Part shown: positions 16,108-24,848 of the stretch, one piece after another | Numbering within the stretch: position 1 is the first letter of the stretch | Layout: each line of letters starts with the position of its first letter | From: Streptomyces albicerus | GTDB lineage: Bacteria; Actinomycetota; Actinomycetes; Streptomycetales; Streptomycetaceae | Length of the DNA stretch: 64,000 nt | Assembly: GCF_008905045.1 (NCBI RefSeq) | Contig: NZ_VWMY01000034.1 | Span: 69,722-133,721, forward strand | Direction: 5' to 3' | Position numbers and translations under genes: made by a program | The notes under the pieces: model-generated | What the model saw: the letters and a program-made list of their open reading frames with translations, nothing else | Told to the model about the DNA's origin: nothing | The model's database searches: none

Positions 16108-16598
16108 TGACGCTTCCTTAACTGTCGGGGACTGTCGGTGCTGTCGAGGACATGCCGATAGTGCGCGGGGAAGCTTGCGTACAGAGGGCCGCGAACTGTC
16201 CATGCCGTCACGGGGAGTACGGAATTACGTCAGCTGAAGTTCGCCTGGCATCGCCCGACCACACGAAGCATCGGCAAGCATCTGTGTTCTGTCCGGGCGA
16301 CCTGAGGGGACTACGGTGCAGCGCCGACGTGGGGAACGGAAGAGCCGAACAGGCACTCGGGCCGCCGTTGCCGGAGTGGCAGGCATGCCGCCGTCGACAG
16401 GCTGCGGACTCGGCGATTCCGGCGATGCCGATGACCGAGCGTCCGCCACACCGATGACGCCTCGCGAACAGCCGTGGACCCATCGACGCGCGACAGCCCT
16501 GAGCCGGGCCGGACCAGCGGCAGCGGCAGCGGCAGCGGCAGCGGCAGCGGCAGCGGCGCATGAGTACCGTCTCCACGAGACAGGACGGGGCGGTCGCC
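16108..16598. other. Intergenic region with a hexamer tandem repeat
   Basis: About 490 bp lie between the phytase start and the end of the zinc ABC ATPase gene, which run in the same direction. The region should contain the phytase promoter. No reading frame shows convincing protein features; the frames through the tandem repeat read as poly-Ala or Arg/Cys runs. The only clear structure is the CAGCGG array at 16515-16556. Confidence 0.6.
16515..16556. repeat. Tandem repeat of CAGCGG, seven copies
   Basis: Seven uninterrupted copies of the hexamer CAGCGG occupy 42 bp about 40 bp downstream of the end of the AztA-like gene. The repeat is outside recognised coding sequence. Its copy number could vary by slippage. 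Confidence 0.9.
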
Positions 16599-17339
16599 TC
16601 ACATCGGTTGCCAGATGCTGGCGAGCGTTGATGCGGTGAGGAGTTGTTCGGGGTGCCCCTGTCCTGCCAGGTGGCCGTTGCGGAGGAGGAGGCAGGCGTC
16701 CGCGGAGCGTGCGGCTTCGAGGTCGTGGGTGGCGTGGACGACGGTCACTCCGTCAGCGACCAGCTCGGTCAGCAGCGCGCCGATCCAGCCCCTCGCCTCG
16801 GGGTCGAGTCCCGTGGTCGGTTCGTCCAGGAGGAGCAGGTCCGATTCCTGGGCGAGTCCTTGGGCGATCAGGGCGCGTTGCCTCTGTCCGCCGGATAGTT
16901 CTCCGAGTTGGCGGGTGGCGAGGTCGCTGATACCGAGCCTCTCCATGGCCTGGTCCACGGTAATGCGGTCCTGTCGGGTCAGTCGGCGCCACGGTCCGCG
17001 TTCGCCCCAGCGCCCCATTTCCACCGTCTGCCTGACCGTCAGCGGCAGTGCGTCCCCGACGGCGCCGCGCTGCGGGACGAACGCCGGTGGCCGGTCACCG
17101 TGGTGGTGGAGCTCGCCTGATGTGGGTTGGATCACTCCGGCCAGGACTCCGAGCAGGGTGGACTTCCCGCTTCCGTTCGGGCCGACGAGCGCGGTGGTGG
17201 CCAACGCCGGTATCTCCGCGTCCAGTTGGTGGAGGACGGGCCGGCCCGGGTAACCGGCGGACAGCTCGGTGAAGCGGACGCGGGACGTCCTGTCCTCGGC
17301 TTGGGCGAAAGAGGGGGATTTTTTGAACATGATTTTCAT
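16599..17339 (-). CDS. aztA: Zinc ABC transporter ATP-binding protein (AztA/ZnuC-like)
   Basis: A 246-residue ABC ATPase. It has Walker A GPNGSGKSTLLGV, Q-loop region FVPQRGAV, signature LSGGQRQRALIAQ, Walker B DLLLLDEPTTGLD and the switch histidine in HATHDLEAA. It energises import of a divalent metal through the permease encoded divergently 24 bp away. Starts at 17339 (MKIMFKK) or 17330 (MFKK) are both possible; each overlaps or abuts a Zur-type box, implying a leaderless or near-leaderless message. Splitting the ATPase and permease across a divergent promoter is unusual, because they are normally in one operon. Confidence 0.87.
   Translation of the reverse strand: MKIMFKKSPSFAQAEDRTSRVRFTELSAGYPGRPVLHQLDAEIPALATTALVGPNGSGKSTLLGVLAGVIQPTSGELHHHGDRPPAFVPQRGAVGDALPLTVRQTVEMGRWGERGPWRRLTRQDRITVDQAMERLGISDLATRQLGELSGGQRQRALIAQGLAQESDLLLLDEPTTGLDPEARGWIGALLTELVADGVTVVHATHDLEAARSADACLLLRNGHLAGQGHPEQLLTASTLASIWQPM
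17324..17338. promoter_or_regulatory. Zur-box-like operator in the divergent zinc-uptake promoter
   Basis: TGAACATGATTTTCA is a near-palindrome matching the 15-bp TGAAAATGATTTTCA pattern known for Streptomyces Zur sites. It covers the first codons of the ATPase gene and lies 16 bp before the permease start. Zur bound here would block both directions when zinc is plentiful. Confidence 0.75.
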
Positions 17340-17354
17340 TGTAATGTGCGCCGC

Positions 17355-18212
17355 ATGGATTGGCTGACGGTTCCCTTCGAGGTGACCTTTGTGCAACGGG
17401 CCCTGTGGGGCGGGATGTTGGTGTCGGTGATCTGCGCACTGGCCGGTACGTGGGTCGTGCTCAGGGGGATGGCCTTCCTGGGTGACGCCATGTCCCACGG
17501 GCTGCTGCCCGGGGTCGCGCTCGCCGCGCTGCTCGGTGGCAACCTGCTGGTCGGGGCGGTCCTGAGCGCGGTCGTCATGGCCGCCGGTGTCACCGCCCTC
17601 GGCCGCACCCCGAAGCTGTCCCAGGACACCGGCATCGGCCTGCTCTTCGTGGGGATGCTGTCCCTCGGCGTCATCATCGTGTCGCGCTCGCAGTCCTTCG
17701 CGGTCGACCTGACCGGGTTCCTCTTCGGTGACGTCCTCGCCGTCCGTGAGCAGGACCTGGTGCTGCTGGGTGTGGCGCTGGTGCTGGCACTGGCCGTCTC
17801 GGTCCTCGGTCACCGGGCCTTCCTCGCCCTGGCCTTCGACCCGCGCAAGGCCCGAACGCTCGGCCTGCGTCCCCGCCTCACTCACGCCGTGCTGCTCGGC
17901 CTGCTGGCCCTCGCCATCGTCGCCTCCTTCCACATCGTGGGGACGCTACTGGTTCTGGGCCTGCTCATCGCCCCGCCCGCAGCCGCGCTGCCCTGGGCAC
18001 GCAGTGTGCGAGGTGTCATGGCCCTCGCGGCGCTGCTCGGCATCACCGCCACCTTCTGCGGCCTGCTGCTGTCCTGGCACCTGAGCACCGCCGCCGGCGC
18101 GACCGTCTCGGCCCTCGCGGTGAGCCTGTTCTTCCTCTCCCACCTGGCATCCGGTCTCCGCCACCACCGCCGTGCGCACCTCGTCGGCGTGCACGTCGCG
18201 GCAACCGACTGA
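17355..18212 (+). CDS. aztB: Zinc ABC transporter permease (AztB/ZnuB-like)
   Basis: A 285-residue integral membrane protein of the ABC-3 family, with about eight or nine hydrophobic segments. Family motifs include WVVLRGMAFLGDAMSHGLLPGV in the first third, DTGIGLLFVGMLSLGV in the middle and FHIVGTLLVLGLLIAPPAAA toward the end. It forms the membrane channel for zinc with the divergently encoded ATPase. The ATG at 17355 is only 15 bp from the nearest ATPase start, with no ribosome binding site, so the message is probably leaderless. The next gene begins 21 bp downstream. Confidence 0.88.
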   Translation: MDWLTVPFEVTFVQRALWGGMLVSVICALAGTWVVLRGMAFLGDAMSHGLLPGVALAALLGGNLLVGAVLSAVVMAAGVTALGRTPKLSQDTGIGLLFVGMLSLGVIIVSRSQSFAVDLTGFLFGDVLAVREQDLVLLGVALVLALAVSVLGHRAFLALAFDPRKARTLGLRPRLTHAVLLGLLALAIVASFHIVGTLLVLGLLIAPPAAALPWARSVRGVMALAALLGITATFCGLLLSWHLSTAAGATVSALAVSLFFLSHLASGLRHHRRAHLVGVHVAATD

Positions 18213-18233
18213 AAAGAACCTGAGGCGATCCCC

Positions 18234-19475
18234 TTGCACGTCCGAAGCAACAGCACCCCTTGGGCGCCTGCCGCGCTCGTGGCCGTCTCCCTGCTCACCA
18301 CGAGTTGCGCCGGTCAGAACGACGACGCGTCCGCTCCGAAGACCACCACATCGGCCTCCGCACCGCACGGGTACGTCGAAGGGGCACAGGAGAAGGCCGA
18401 GCAGCAGTCGCGGCTGCTGCTCAACGACCCGGGGACCGGCAACACCCAGGTGCTCGACCTGATCACAGGGAAGACGCACGAGGTGTCCCGGACGACGGGC
18501 ACCACCGGACTCACCACGGACGGTCGGTTCGGCTACTTCCACACCTCAGGCGGCACGCACGTCCTCGACGGCGGCGCCTGGATGGTGGATCACGGCGACC
18601 ACATCCACTACTACCGCGCGGCCATACGTGAGGTGGGCGAACTGCCCGGAGATTCCGGTGCGCGCGTCCGCAGCGACGCCGCGGTGACCGCGGTGACCGA
18701 CGAGGACGGCCGGGCCAGTGTCTACCGCCGGGCCGAACTGGAGAAGGGCAAGGTCGGCTCGCCCCACGCGCTTCCCGGGACACACGCGGGAGTTGTCGTG
18801 CCGTACGCGGAGCACCTGCTCAGCCTCACAGACAGCGGGCAGGACGCCGCGCAGCTCGCGGTGTACGACCGCGAGGGCAAGCGCGTCGCGTCGCCGGACG
18901 CGGCGTGCGAGGACCCGCGGGGCGATGCCGTCACCCGGCGCGGAGTCGTCCTGGGCTGCACCGACGGTGCCCTGCTCGTCCGTGAGACCGACGGCGCGTT
19001 CACGGCCCAGAGGATCCCGTACGGCGAGGACGTACCCGCGAAGGAACGGGCCACGGTCTTCCGGCACCGGCCCGGCAGCGACACGCTCACGGCGGCGGCC
19101 GGTGACCGGGCCGTGTGGGTGCTGGACGTCACCGAGCGGACCTGGACACGGGTGAAGACCGGGCCCGTCGTTTCGGCCAACACCGCGGGTGAGGGCTCCG
19201 TCCTGATCGTCCTGGAGACCGACGGATCGCTCCACGGCTACGACATCACCACCGGCAAACAGGTCTCCAAGACGAAGCGGCTTCTGACGGGCGTCCCCAA
19301 GTCCGGCACCGAAGGCAACGCGGGACCGGTCATCGAGGTCGACCGCAGCCGCGCCTACCTCAACGACCCCCAAGGCAAACGCGTGTACGAGATCGACTAC
19401 AACGACAACCTGCGCATCGCGCGCACCTTCGACCTGGACATCGAGCCGGCCCTGATGGTGGAGACCGGACGATGA
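18234..19475 (+). CDS. aztD: AztD-like zinc metallochaperone lipoprotein (paralogue 1)
   Basis: A 413-residue secreted lipoprotein. Its signal sequence ends at the lipobox LLTTSCAG, followed by a Ser/Thr/Ala linker. The body is made of repeated beta-propeller blades (QVLDLITGK, GTHVLDGGAW, TDGSLHGYDITTGKQV). A His-rich segment, MVDHGDHIHYY, near residue 120 is a likely zinc site; AztD proteins hand zinc to AztC. The start is TTG at 18234, 8 nt after GAGG. It overlaps the aztC gene by 4 bp. Sequence similarity to the second paralogue at 20525-21727 is in architecture rather than close identity. Confidence 0.78.
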   Translation: MHVRSNSTPWAPAALVAVSLLTTSCAGQNDDASAPKTTTSASAPHGYVEGAQEKAEQQSRLLLNDPGTGNTQVLDLITGKTHEVSRTTGTTGLTTDGRFGYFHTSGGTHVLDGGAWMVDHGDHIHYYRAAIREVGELPGDSGARVRSDAAVTAVTDEDGRASVYRRAELEKGKVGSPHALPGTHAGVVVPYAEHLLSLTDSGQDAAQLAVYDREGKRVASPDAACEDPRGDAVTRRGVVLGCTDGALLVRETDGAFTAQRIPYGEDVPAKERATVFRHRPGSDTLTAAAGDRAVWVLDVTERTWTRVKTGPVVSANTAGEGSVLIVLETDGSLHGYDITTGKQVSKTKRLLTGVPKSGTEGNAGPVIEVDRSRAYLNDPQGKRVYEIDYNDNLRIARTFDLDIEPALMVETGR

Positions 19476-20431
19476 CGAGACAGACACGAGGGGCACGGCC
19501 GCTGCGCACCTTCCTGCCGGTCCTGCTCATCCTCGCCCTGGCCGGTGCCGGCAGCGGATGTACGAGCAGCGGCGAGCAGCCCCGGGTAGTCGTGACGACC
19601 AACATCCTGGGCGACATCACCCAGGAGATCGTCGGCGACGGGGCCGAAGTGACGGTCCTGATGAAGCCGAACGCCGACCCGCATTCCTTCGGTCTGTCGG
19701 CCGTGCAGGCCGCTGAGTTGGAGCGGGCCGACCTGGTGATCTTCAACGGGCTGGGTCTTGAGGAGAACGTACTGCGGCACGTGGAGGCTGCCCGCGAGGC
19801 AGGGGTGGCCACCTTCGAGGCCGGCAAGGCGGTGGACCCGCTCGCCTTCCAGGCTCACGACGACGGCGGACCCGAGGAGGAGGCCGGGCAGCCCGACCCG
19901 CACTTCTGGACCGACCCCGACCGCGTACGCAAGGCCGCCGGACTGATCGCCGACCAGGTGGTCGAGCACGTGGGCGGCGTCGACGAGACGGCCATCCGCG
20001 ACAACGCCGACCGCTACGACGACCAACTCGCCGACCTCGCCACCTGGATGGAGAAGTCCTTCGACCGCATACCCGAACAGCGGCGCGCGTTGGTGACCAA
20101 CCACCACGTCTTCGGCTACCTCGCCGAACGCTTCGACTTCCGGGTGGTGGGCGCGGTCATCCCGAGCGGTACGACGCTGGCCTCGCCCAGCTCCTCCGAC
20201 CTGCGCTCACTCACCGAGGCGATGCGGAAGGCAGACGTACAAACCGTGTTCGCGGACTCCTCCCAGCCCAAGCGGCTGGCCGAGGTGCTGCGTACGGAGA
20301 TGGGCGGACAAGTGCGCGTCGTCGAGCTCTACTCCGAATCGCTGACCGAGCAGGGCAAGGGCGCCGGCACCTACCTGCAGATGATGCGCGCCAACACCAC
20401 CGCCATGACGGACGGCCTGACCGGCGCCTGA
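19472..20431 (+). CDS. aztC: Zinc-binding ABC solute-binding lipoprotein (AztC-like)
   Basis: A 319-residue cluster A-I metal-binding protein with a lipobox near Cys30 (AGAGSGCTSS). The expected zinc ligands are His in NADPHSFGL, His in QPDPHFWTDP, His in TNHHVFGYLA and Asp in VFADSSQPKR. A short acidic His-containing loop (FQAHDDGGPEEEAGQ) precedes the second ligand. It captures zinc outside the membrane for the AztA/AztB transporter. It overlaps the preceding AztD-like gene (ATGA) and is followed after 93 bp by a second AztD-like gene, so it sits between two putative chaperones. Confidence 0.9.
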   Translation: MTRQTRGARPLRTFLPVLLILALAGAGSGCTSSGEQPRVVVTTNILGDITQEIVGDGAEVTVLMKPNADPHSFGLSAVQAAELERADLVIFNGLGLEENVLRHVEAAREAGVATFEAGKAVDPLAFQAHDDGGPEEEAGQPDPHFWTDPDRVRKAAGLIADQVVEHVGGVDETAIRDNADRYDDQLADLATWMEKSFDRIPEQRRALVTNHHVFGYLAERFDFRVVGAVIPSGTTLASPSSSDLRSLTEAMRKADVQTVFADSSQPKRLAEVLRTEMGGQVRVVELYSESLTEQGKGAGTYLQMMRANTTAMTDGLTGA

Positions 20432-20524
20432 ACCAGCGCGCCTGACGTGGACACCGGCCGACCGGCCGCTCAAGCACACCCGCACCCACTGCCGCGCCCG
20501 CGCGGCACAGAAAGGAACACACCG

Positions 20525-21727
20525 GTGAACAAGCCGATACGCACCAGAGCCATCACGGGCACGGCCCTTGCTCTGGCGGTCTCCGCTGTCCTGACCGCCT
20601 GCGGAGGAGAGGACAACTCCTCGTCGTTCGACTCGAAGGCCAAGGATGCGCCGAGTACCAAGGCCGTAGCGGTCAAGGACCCGCTGGTCGCCACGTTCGA
20701 CGGCGGCCTGTACGTTCTGGACGGCGAGAGCCTGAAGGTGGCCGACACGATCGAGCTGCCCGGCTTCAACCGCCTCAACCCCGCCGGCGACGACTCCCAC
20801 GTCATCGTCTCCACCGACTCCGGATTCCGCGTTCTGAGCGCCACCGAACAGACCTTCACCGGCATCGAGTACCAGGGCGCCAAGCCCGGCCACGTCGTAC
20901 GGCACGCCGGCAAGACCGTGCTGTTCACCGACGGCACCGGAGAGGTCAACGTCTTCGACCCCGAAGACCTCTCGGGCGGCGAGAAGCCGCAGGGCCGCAC
21001 CTACACCTCCGCCGAGCCGCACCACGGCGTCGCCATCGAACTGAGCAACGGCGAACTCCTCAGCACCCTCGGCACCGAGGAGAAGCGCACCGGTGCCCTT
21101 GTCCTGGACAAGAACAACAAGGAGATCAAGCGCAACGAGAAGTGCCCCGGAGTCCACGGCGAGGCCGCGGCCAAGGGCGAGGCCATCGGCATCGGCTGCG
21201 AGGACGGCATCCTGATCTACAAGGACGGCAAGTTCACCAAGGTCGACGCCCCCGACGACTACGGCCGCATCGGCAACCAGAGTGGCAGCGACGCGTCGCC
21301 CGTCCTCCTGGGCGACTACAAGACCGACCCGGAGGCCGAACTGGAGCGGCCGACCCGCATCTCCCTCATCAACACCGAGACCGGGAAACTGCGCCTCGTC
21401 GACCTGGGCACCAGCTACTCCTTCCGCTCACTCGGCCGCGGACCGAACGGCGAAGCACTCCTCCTGGGCACCAACGGCACCCTCCACGTCATCGACCCGG
21501 AAACGGGCAAGGTGGACAAGAAGATCCCCGTCGTGGACGCGTGGCAGGAGCCGCTGGACTGGCAGCAGCCCCGGCCCACCCTCTTCGTCCGCGACCACAC
21601 CGCGTACGTCTCCGAGCCGGGCAAGCGCAAGCTGCACGCGATCGACATCGAATCGGGCAAGAAGGTCACGTCCGTGACCCTGCCGAAGAGCACGAACGAA
21701 CTGTCCGGCGTCGTCGCCGGCCACTGA
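20525..21727 (+). CDS. aztD: AztD-like zinc metallochaperone lipoprotein (paralogue 2)
   Basis: A 400-residue lipoprotein starting on GTG at 20525, 8 nt after AAGGA. The signal peptide ends at the lipobox VLTACGGE. The mature part is a beta-propeller with repeats such as GGLYVLDGESLKV, GEVNVFDPEDL, GTLHVIDPETGKV and RKLHAIDIESGKKV. A conserved SAEPHHGVAIELSNG segment and CPGVHGEA/GIGCEDG (two cysteines likely disulfide-bonded) mark it as closest to characterised AztD. It would deliver zinc to AztC. It is the last gene of the operon and is followed by a strong nested hairpin. Confidence 0.85.
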   Translation: MNKPIRTRAITGTALALAVSAVLTACGGEDNSSSFDSKAKDAPSTKAVAVKDPLVATFDGGLYVLDGESLKVADTIELPGFNRLNPAGDDSHVIVSTDSGFRVLSATEQTFTGIEYQGAKPGHVVRHAGKTVLFTDGTGEVNVFDPEDLSGGEKPQGRTYTSAEPHHGVAIELSNGELLSTLGTEEKRTGALVLDKNNKEIKRNEKCPGVHGEAAAKGEAIGIGCEDGILIYKDGKFTKVDAPDDYGRIGNQSGSDASPVLLGDYKTDPEAELERPTRISLINTETGKLRLVDLGTSYSFRSLGRGPNGEALLLGTNGTLHVIDPETGKVDKKIPVVDAWQEPLDWQQPRPTLFVRDHTAYVSEPGKRKLHAIDIESGKKVTSVTLPKSTNELSGVVAGH

Positions 21728-21734
21728 TCGTCCG

Positions 21735-21814
21735 ACCTCGGCGAGGCCGCTCCGCACCCGGGCCGACGGCCTACGACGGCCCGGGGTGTCGGCGCGCTGC
21801 GGCCTCGCCGAGGT
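21735..21814 (+). terminator. Long nested hairpin after the zinc operon
   Basis: ACCTCGGCGAGGCCGC (21735-21750) is the exact inverse of GCGGCCTCGCCGAGGT (21799-21814), giving a 16-bp outer stem. Inside it, CACCCGGGCCG and CGGCCCGGGGTG form a second stem with one bulge. It begins 8 bp after the stop of the last zinc gene, so termination is the simplest role. Its size and nesting are unusual for a terminator. Confidence 0.7.
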
Positions 21815-21892
21815 TCGTTCGATGCGGGGCCGGCTTCGAGGGCCTGCCGGCCGGCGAAGCGGTCGTGTTGTGAGCGCCGGGACGGTGACCTG

Positions 21893-21961
21893 CATCGGCA
21901 CGTCGTTGACCGCCGTCGGCGCGCCCCGGTAGTGCTTGAGAAGCAGGTACTTGGCCGTCTT
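21893..21961 (-). pseudogene. N-terminal remnant of a YciI-family protein
   Basis: On the minus strand, the codons for TAKYLLLKHYRGAPTAVNDVPM match the N terminus I associate with Streptomyces YCII-related proteins (KYLLLKHYRGAP...VNDVPMD). After VPM the sequence changes to unrelated residues (QVTVPALTTRP) and no further YciI motif follows. It is therefore a fragment of about 22 codons in a 400-bp stretch (21728-22129) that otherwise holds only the zinc-operon hairpin. Confidence 0.5.
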
Positions 21962-22129
21962 GGTCTCCTTGATGCGATACGGCCCGTGGTGGCCGTGTTC
22001 ACTGCGGGGACGGAGCCGGGCTCGAGTTCTCGACATCCCGCCGAGAATTTCTCTGTCGAATTTCAAAGACTCCACGCACTCCGCGGCGCAACGTGGGCGA
22101 TCCGCCCAACGCGGGCGACCTGGCGGCGC

Positions 22130-22627
22130 TCAGGCGCGCTGCCGCTCGTCCCGCTGCCGGACCAGTTCCTCGACCGCGCTCGGCAGAGTCGTCTCGAAGT
22201 CGATCAGCTTCGCCCATGTCGGGGTCACGACGATCCGGACCATGCCGTCGTAGAGCGAACGCACTTCCGCCTCCCACTCGACCCGTTGCTCGGGCGTCAT
22301 CTGGTAGGTGCTGTTCGCCTCGAGGTACTCGTCCGGGATGCCGTCGACGACGTCCAGTTCGGCGGATCCGCGGATGAGCAGGATCTTGGGCGGGTGCACC
22401 TCGGTGTCGATCGTCAGGGCAACTGCCGGGTTGTTGCGCAGGGCCGCGAGCTTCGGGGCGTTCTTCGAAGTGCACATGACGATCTCCGAGCCGTTCCAGA
22501 CGAACGCGATCGGGACGTTGCGGGGTGTGCCGTCCTTGGCGACGTAGGCCAAGCGGGTCAGGTCGCGGGCCAGCAGTTCCTGGCTGATCGGTCGGTTCAG
22601 AACCTCGGTGATCTCGTTCGGTTGCAC
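22130..22627 (-). CDS. PPOX-family (pyridoxamine 5'-phosphate oxidase-like) flavin/F420 protein
   Basis: A 165-residue split-barrel protein. Typical elements are RLAYVAKDGTPRNVPIAFVW, EIVMCTSKNAPKLAALRNNP and VALTIDTEVHPPKILLIRGSAEL. Such proteins bind FMN, F420 or haem and reduce small molecules; the substrate is unknown. GGAGG lies 7 nt before the GTG at 22627 but only about one base before an ATG at 22633, so the GTG is the better start. The upstream 356 bp separate it from the NmrA-like gene transcribed in the same direction. Confidence 0.82.
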   Translation of the reverse strand: MQPNEITEVLNRPISQELLARDLTRLAYVAKDGTPRNVPIAFVWNGSEIVMCTSKNAPKLAALRNNPAVALTIDTEVHPPKILLIRGSAELDVVDGIPDEYLEANSTYQMTPEQRVEWEAEVRSLYDGMVRIVVTPTWAKLIDFETTLPSAVEELVRQRDERQRA

Positions 22628-22983
22628 GGTCATTCCTCCCCTTGTCGTGATCTCGGTCCGCCCAGCGTCCCATCAGGTGTACGCGCCACTGCGGGGCGCC
22701 ACACCGGCCTCCCGCAAGAGGATCCGCGTGCGGAACGCGAGGCGGATCGCTCCGCCCGGTCTCCTTGGCCACGGTCTCCGAACCTGAGCCCCCGGCGCAG
22801 GCTCGACTCCGGCTCTCCGCCTCCGACTTCGCGGTCCCGAGCCGCCGTGCGGAGCGAGGGCATCGCCGAGATGTTCATCCAACACGCGAGGGTGAAGGCC
22901 GAGATGGACGAGGACCACCGGAGTCCGGCCAACGGGTTCCCCGACCGGGTCAGCGTTCCGCCCAAGGAGCCTGTCCGGCCTGG
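22628..22983. other. Intergenic region, nothing recognised
   Basis: A 356-bp stretch between the PPOX and NmrA-like genes. Open frames exist on both strands but none shows a recognisable domain, a ribosome binding site or better codon bias than its shadows. It presumably carries the PPOX promoter. Confidence 0.5.
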
Positions 22984-23700
<717 letters not shown>

Positions 23701-23729
23701 GGCACTGCCCCTTCGCCGGTCTGCTCACC

Positions 23730-23767
23730 TTATGCTGTAAGGCAAGCTAGCCTTATACTGTAAGGCA
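23730..23767. promoter_or_regulatory. TetR-type operator with repeated 15-mers
   Basis: TTATGCTGTAAGGCA (23730-23744) and TTATACTGTAAGGCA (23753-23767) are near-identical direct repeats 23 bp apart, about two helical turns. Between them, AAGGC-AAGCTA-GCCTT forms an inverted repeat. The site lies between the divergent NmrA-like and TetR genes and overlaps their expected promoters. Confidence 0.65.
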
Positions 23768-23793
23768 GTCAAGGAGAGCGAAAGGAGGGGTGG

Positions 23794-24477
23794 ATGCCCC
23801 AGGGAGGCAAGGACCGGCGCGGGGCGTCGGCGCGCACCCCGCTCAGTCGCGAGCGTGTGATTCGTACGGCCGTCGCGGTGGCGGACGAGAAGGGGTCGGC
23901 CGCGCTCACCATGCGGGCCATCGCCGAACCGCTGGGAGTCGAGGCGATGTCGCTCTATCACCACGTGGCCGGCAGGGAGGACATCCTCGACGGCATGGTC
24001 GACGCGGTGTTCGGCGAGATCGACCTGCCACCGTCCGACACGGACTGGAAAAGCGCCATGCGTCACCGCGCGGTCTCCGCCCGTGCCGCCCTCCGGCACC
24101 ATCCGTGGGCCATCGGGCTCATGGACTCCCGCTCTCAGCCCGGCCCCGCGACCCTGCGCCACCACGACGCTGTCATCGGAGCGTTGCGCGCCGGAGGATT
24201 CTCCGTCCCGATGACCGCGCACGCCGTCTCGCTGATCGACAGCTACCTGTACGGCTTCGTGCTCCAGGAGCTGAGCCTGCCGTTCAGGGGCGCGGCGGAG
24301 CTGGACGAGGTCGCGGGCGCCATCCTGCGCGACATGCCCGCCGACGCCTACCCCCACCTCACCGAGCTGGCCACCGAGCACGTTCTCAAGCCCGGCTACG
24401 ACTACACCGACGAGTTCGCCTTCGGCCTCACCCTCATGCTCGACGCCCTCCACCCGGACGAGACCGCGAGCGCCTAG
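23794..24477 (+). CDS. TetR-family regulator (TetR_C-type)
   Basis: A 227-residue regulator. The DNA-binding helices are SRERVIRTAVAVADEKG and LTMRAIAEPLGVEAMSLYHHV, which is the TetR/TetR_C_1-type pattern, followed by a helical ligand-binding domain (HPWAIGLMDSRSQPGP...LIDSYLYGFVLQEL). AAAGGAGG lies 7 nt upstream of the ATG at 23794. It most likely represses itself and the divergent NmrA-like gene through the repeats at 23730-23767. The ligand is unknown. Confidence 0.88.
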   Translation: MPQGGKDRRGASARTPLSRERVIRTAVAVADEKGSAALTMRAIAEPLGVEAMSLYHHVAGREDILDGMVDAVFGEIDLPPSDTDWKSAMRHRAVSARAALRHHPWAIGLMDSRSQPGPATLRHHDAVIGALRAGGFSVPMTAHAVSLIDSYLYGFVLQELSLPFRGAAELDEVAGAILRDMPADAYPHLTELATEHVLKPGYDYTDEFAFGLTLMLDALHPDETASA

Positions 24478-24848
24478 GCGGTCCAGAAAGGTGGTGGCCA
24501 AGGACGCTGAAACGGCGTTCGCTGTCCAGGCCCGCGATCGCCCGTTTGCGGCCGGCCGCGACGGCCGAAGCAACCCGCCGGGACCCCGGCCGGCCCGGCG
24601 TCCGACTGCACCTGTACGCCGATCTGCGGCAGGGGCTTCCCCGGCCTGATCTCTCGTGCGAGAGGTCGGACCCGTCACCACGGGGGGAGTGACGGGCCCG
24701 GCCTGAGTACACGGTGCCATACGGAACCATGGCATGCGCGCACTCCGGTGAAGTCGCCGCGCCCCAGGGCGCGTTCGGGCGCGATGCCGACGGAGCAGCG
24801 ATCGATGGGCCGCACCCGCGGTCCTGGCCGCTCGGTGCCCGCTGGTGT
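24478..24848. other. Intergenic region between convergent genes
   Basis: A 370-bp stretch between the end of the TetR gene and the end of the SpoIIE-type phosphatase gene. It contains a hairpin (24671-24696) and an imperfect inverted repeat around 24716-24735 (TGCCAT...ATGGCA). No coding sequence is supported. Confidence 0.55.
24671..24696. terminator. Hairpin terminator
   Basis: CCCGTCAC (24671-24678) pairs with GTGACGGG (24689-24696) across a 10-nt G-rich loop. It lies between convergent genes and probably ends transcription from the TetR side. Confidence 0.55.

Noticed and set aside
16108..16207. PHO box upstream of the phytase gene
   Set aside because: Only loose GTTC-like elements and CGACAG repeats; no pair of 11-bp direct repeats of the known PhoP type.
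16316..16639. Possible small lipoprotein running through the CAGCGG repeat
   Set aside because: The frame becomes a poly-Ala run, ends inside the AztA gene on the other strand, and lacks a convincing signal peptide or start site.
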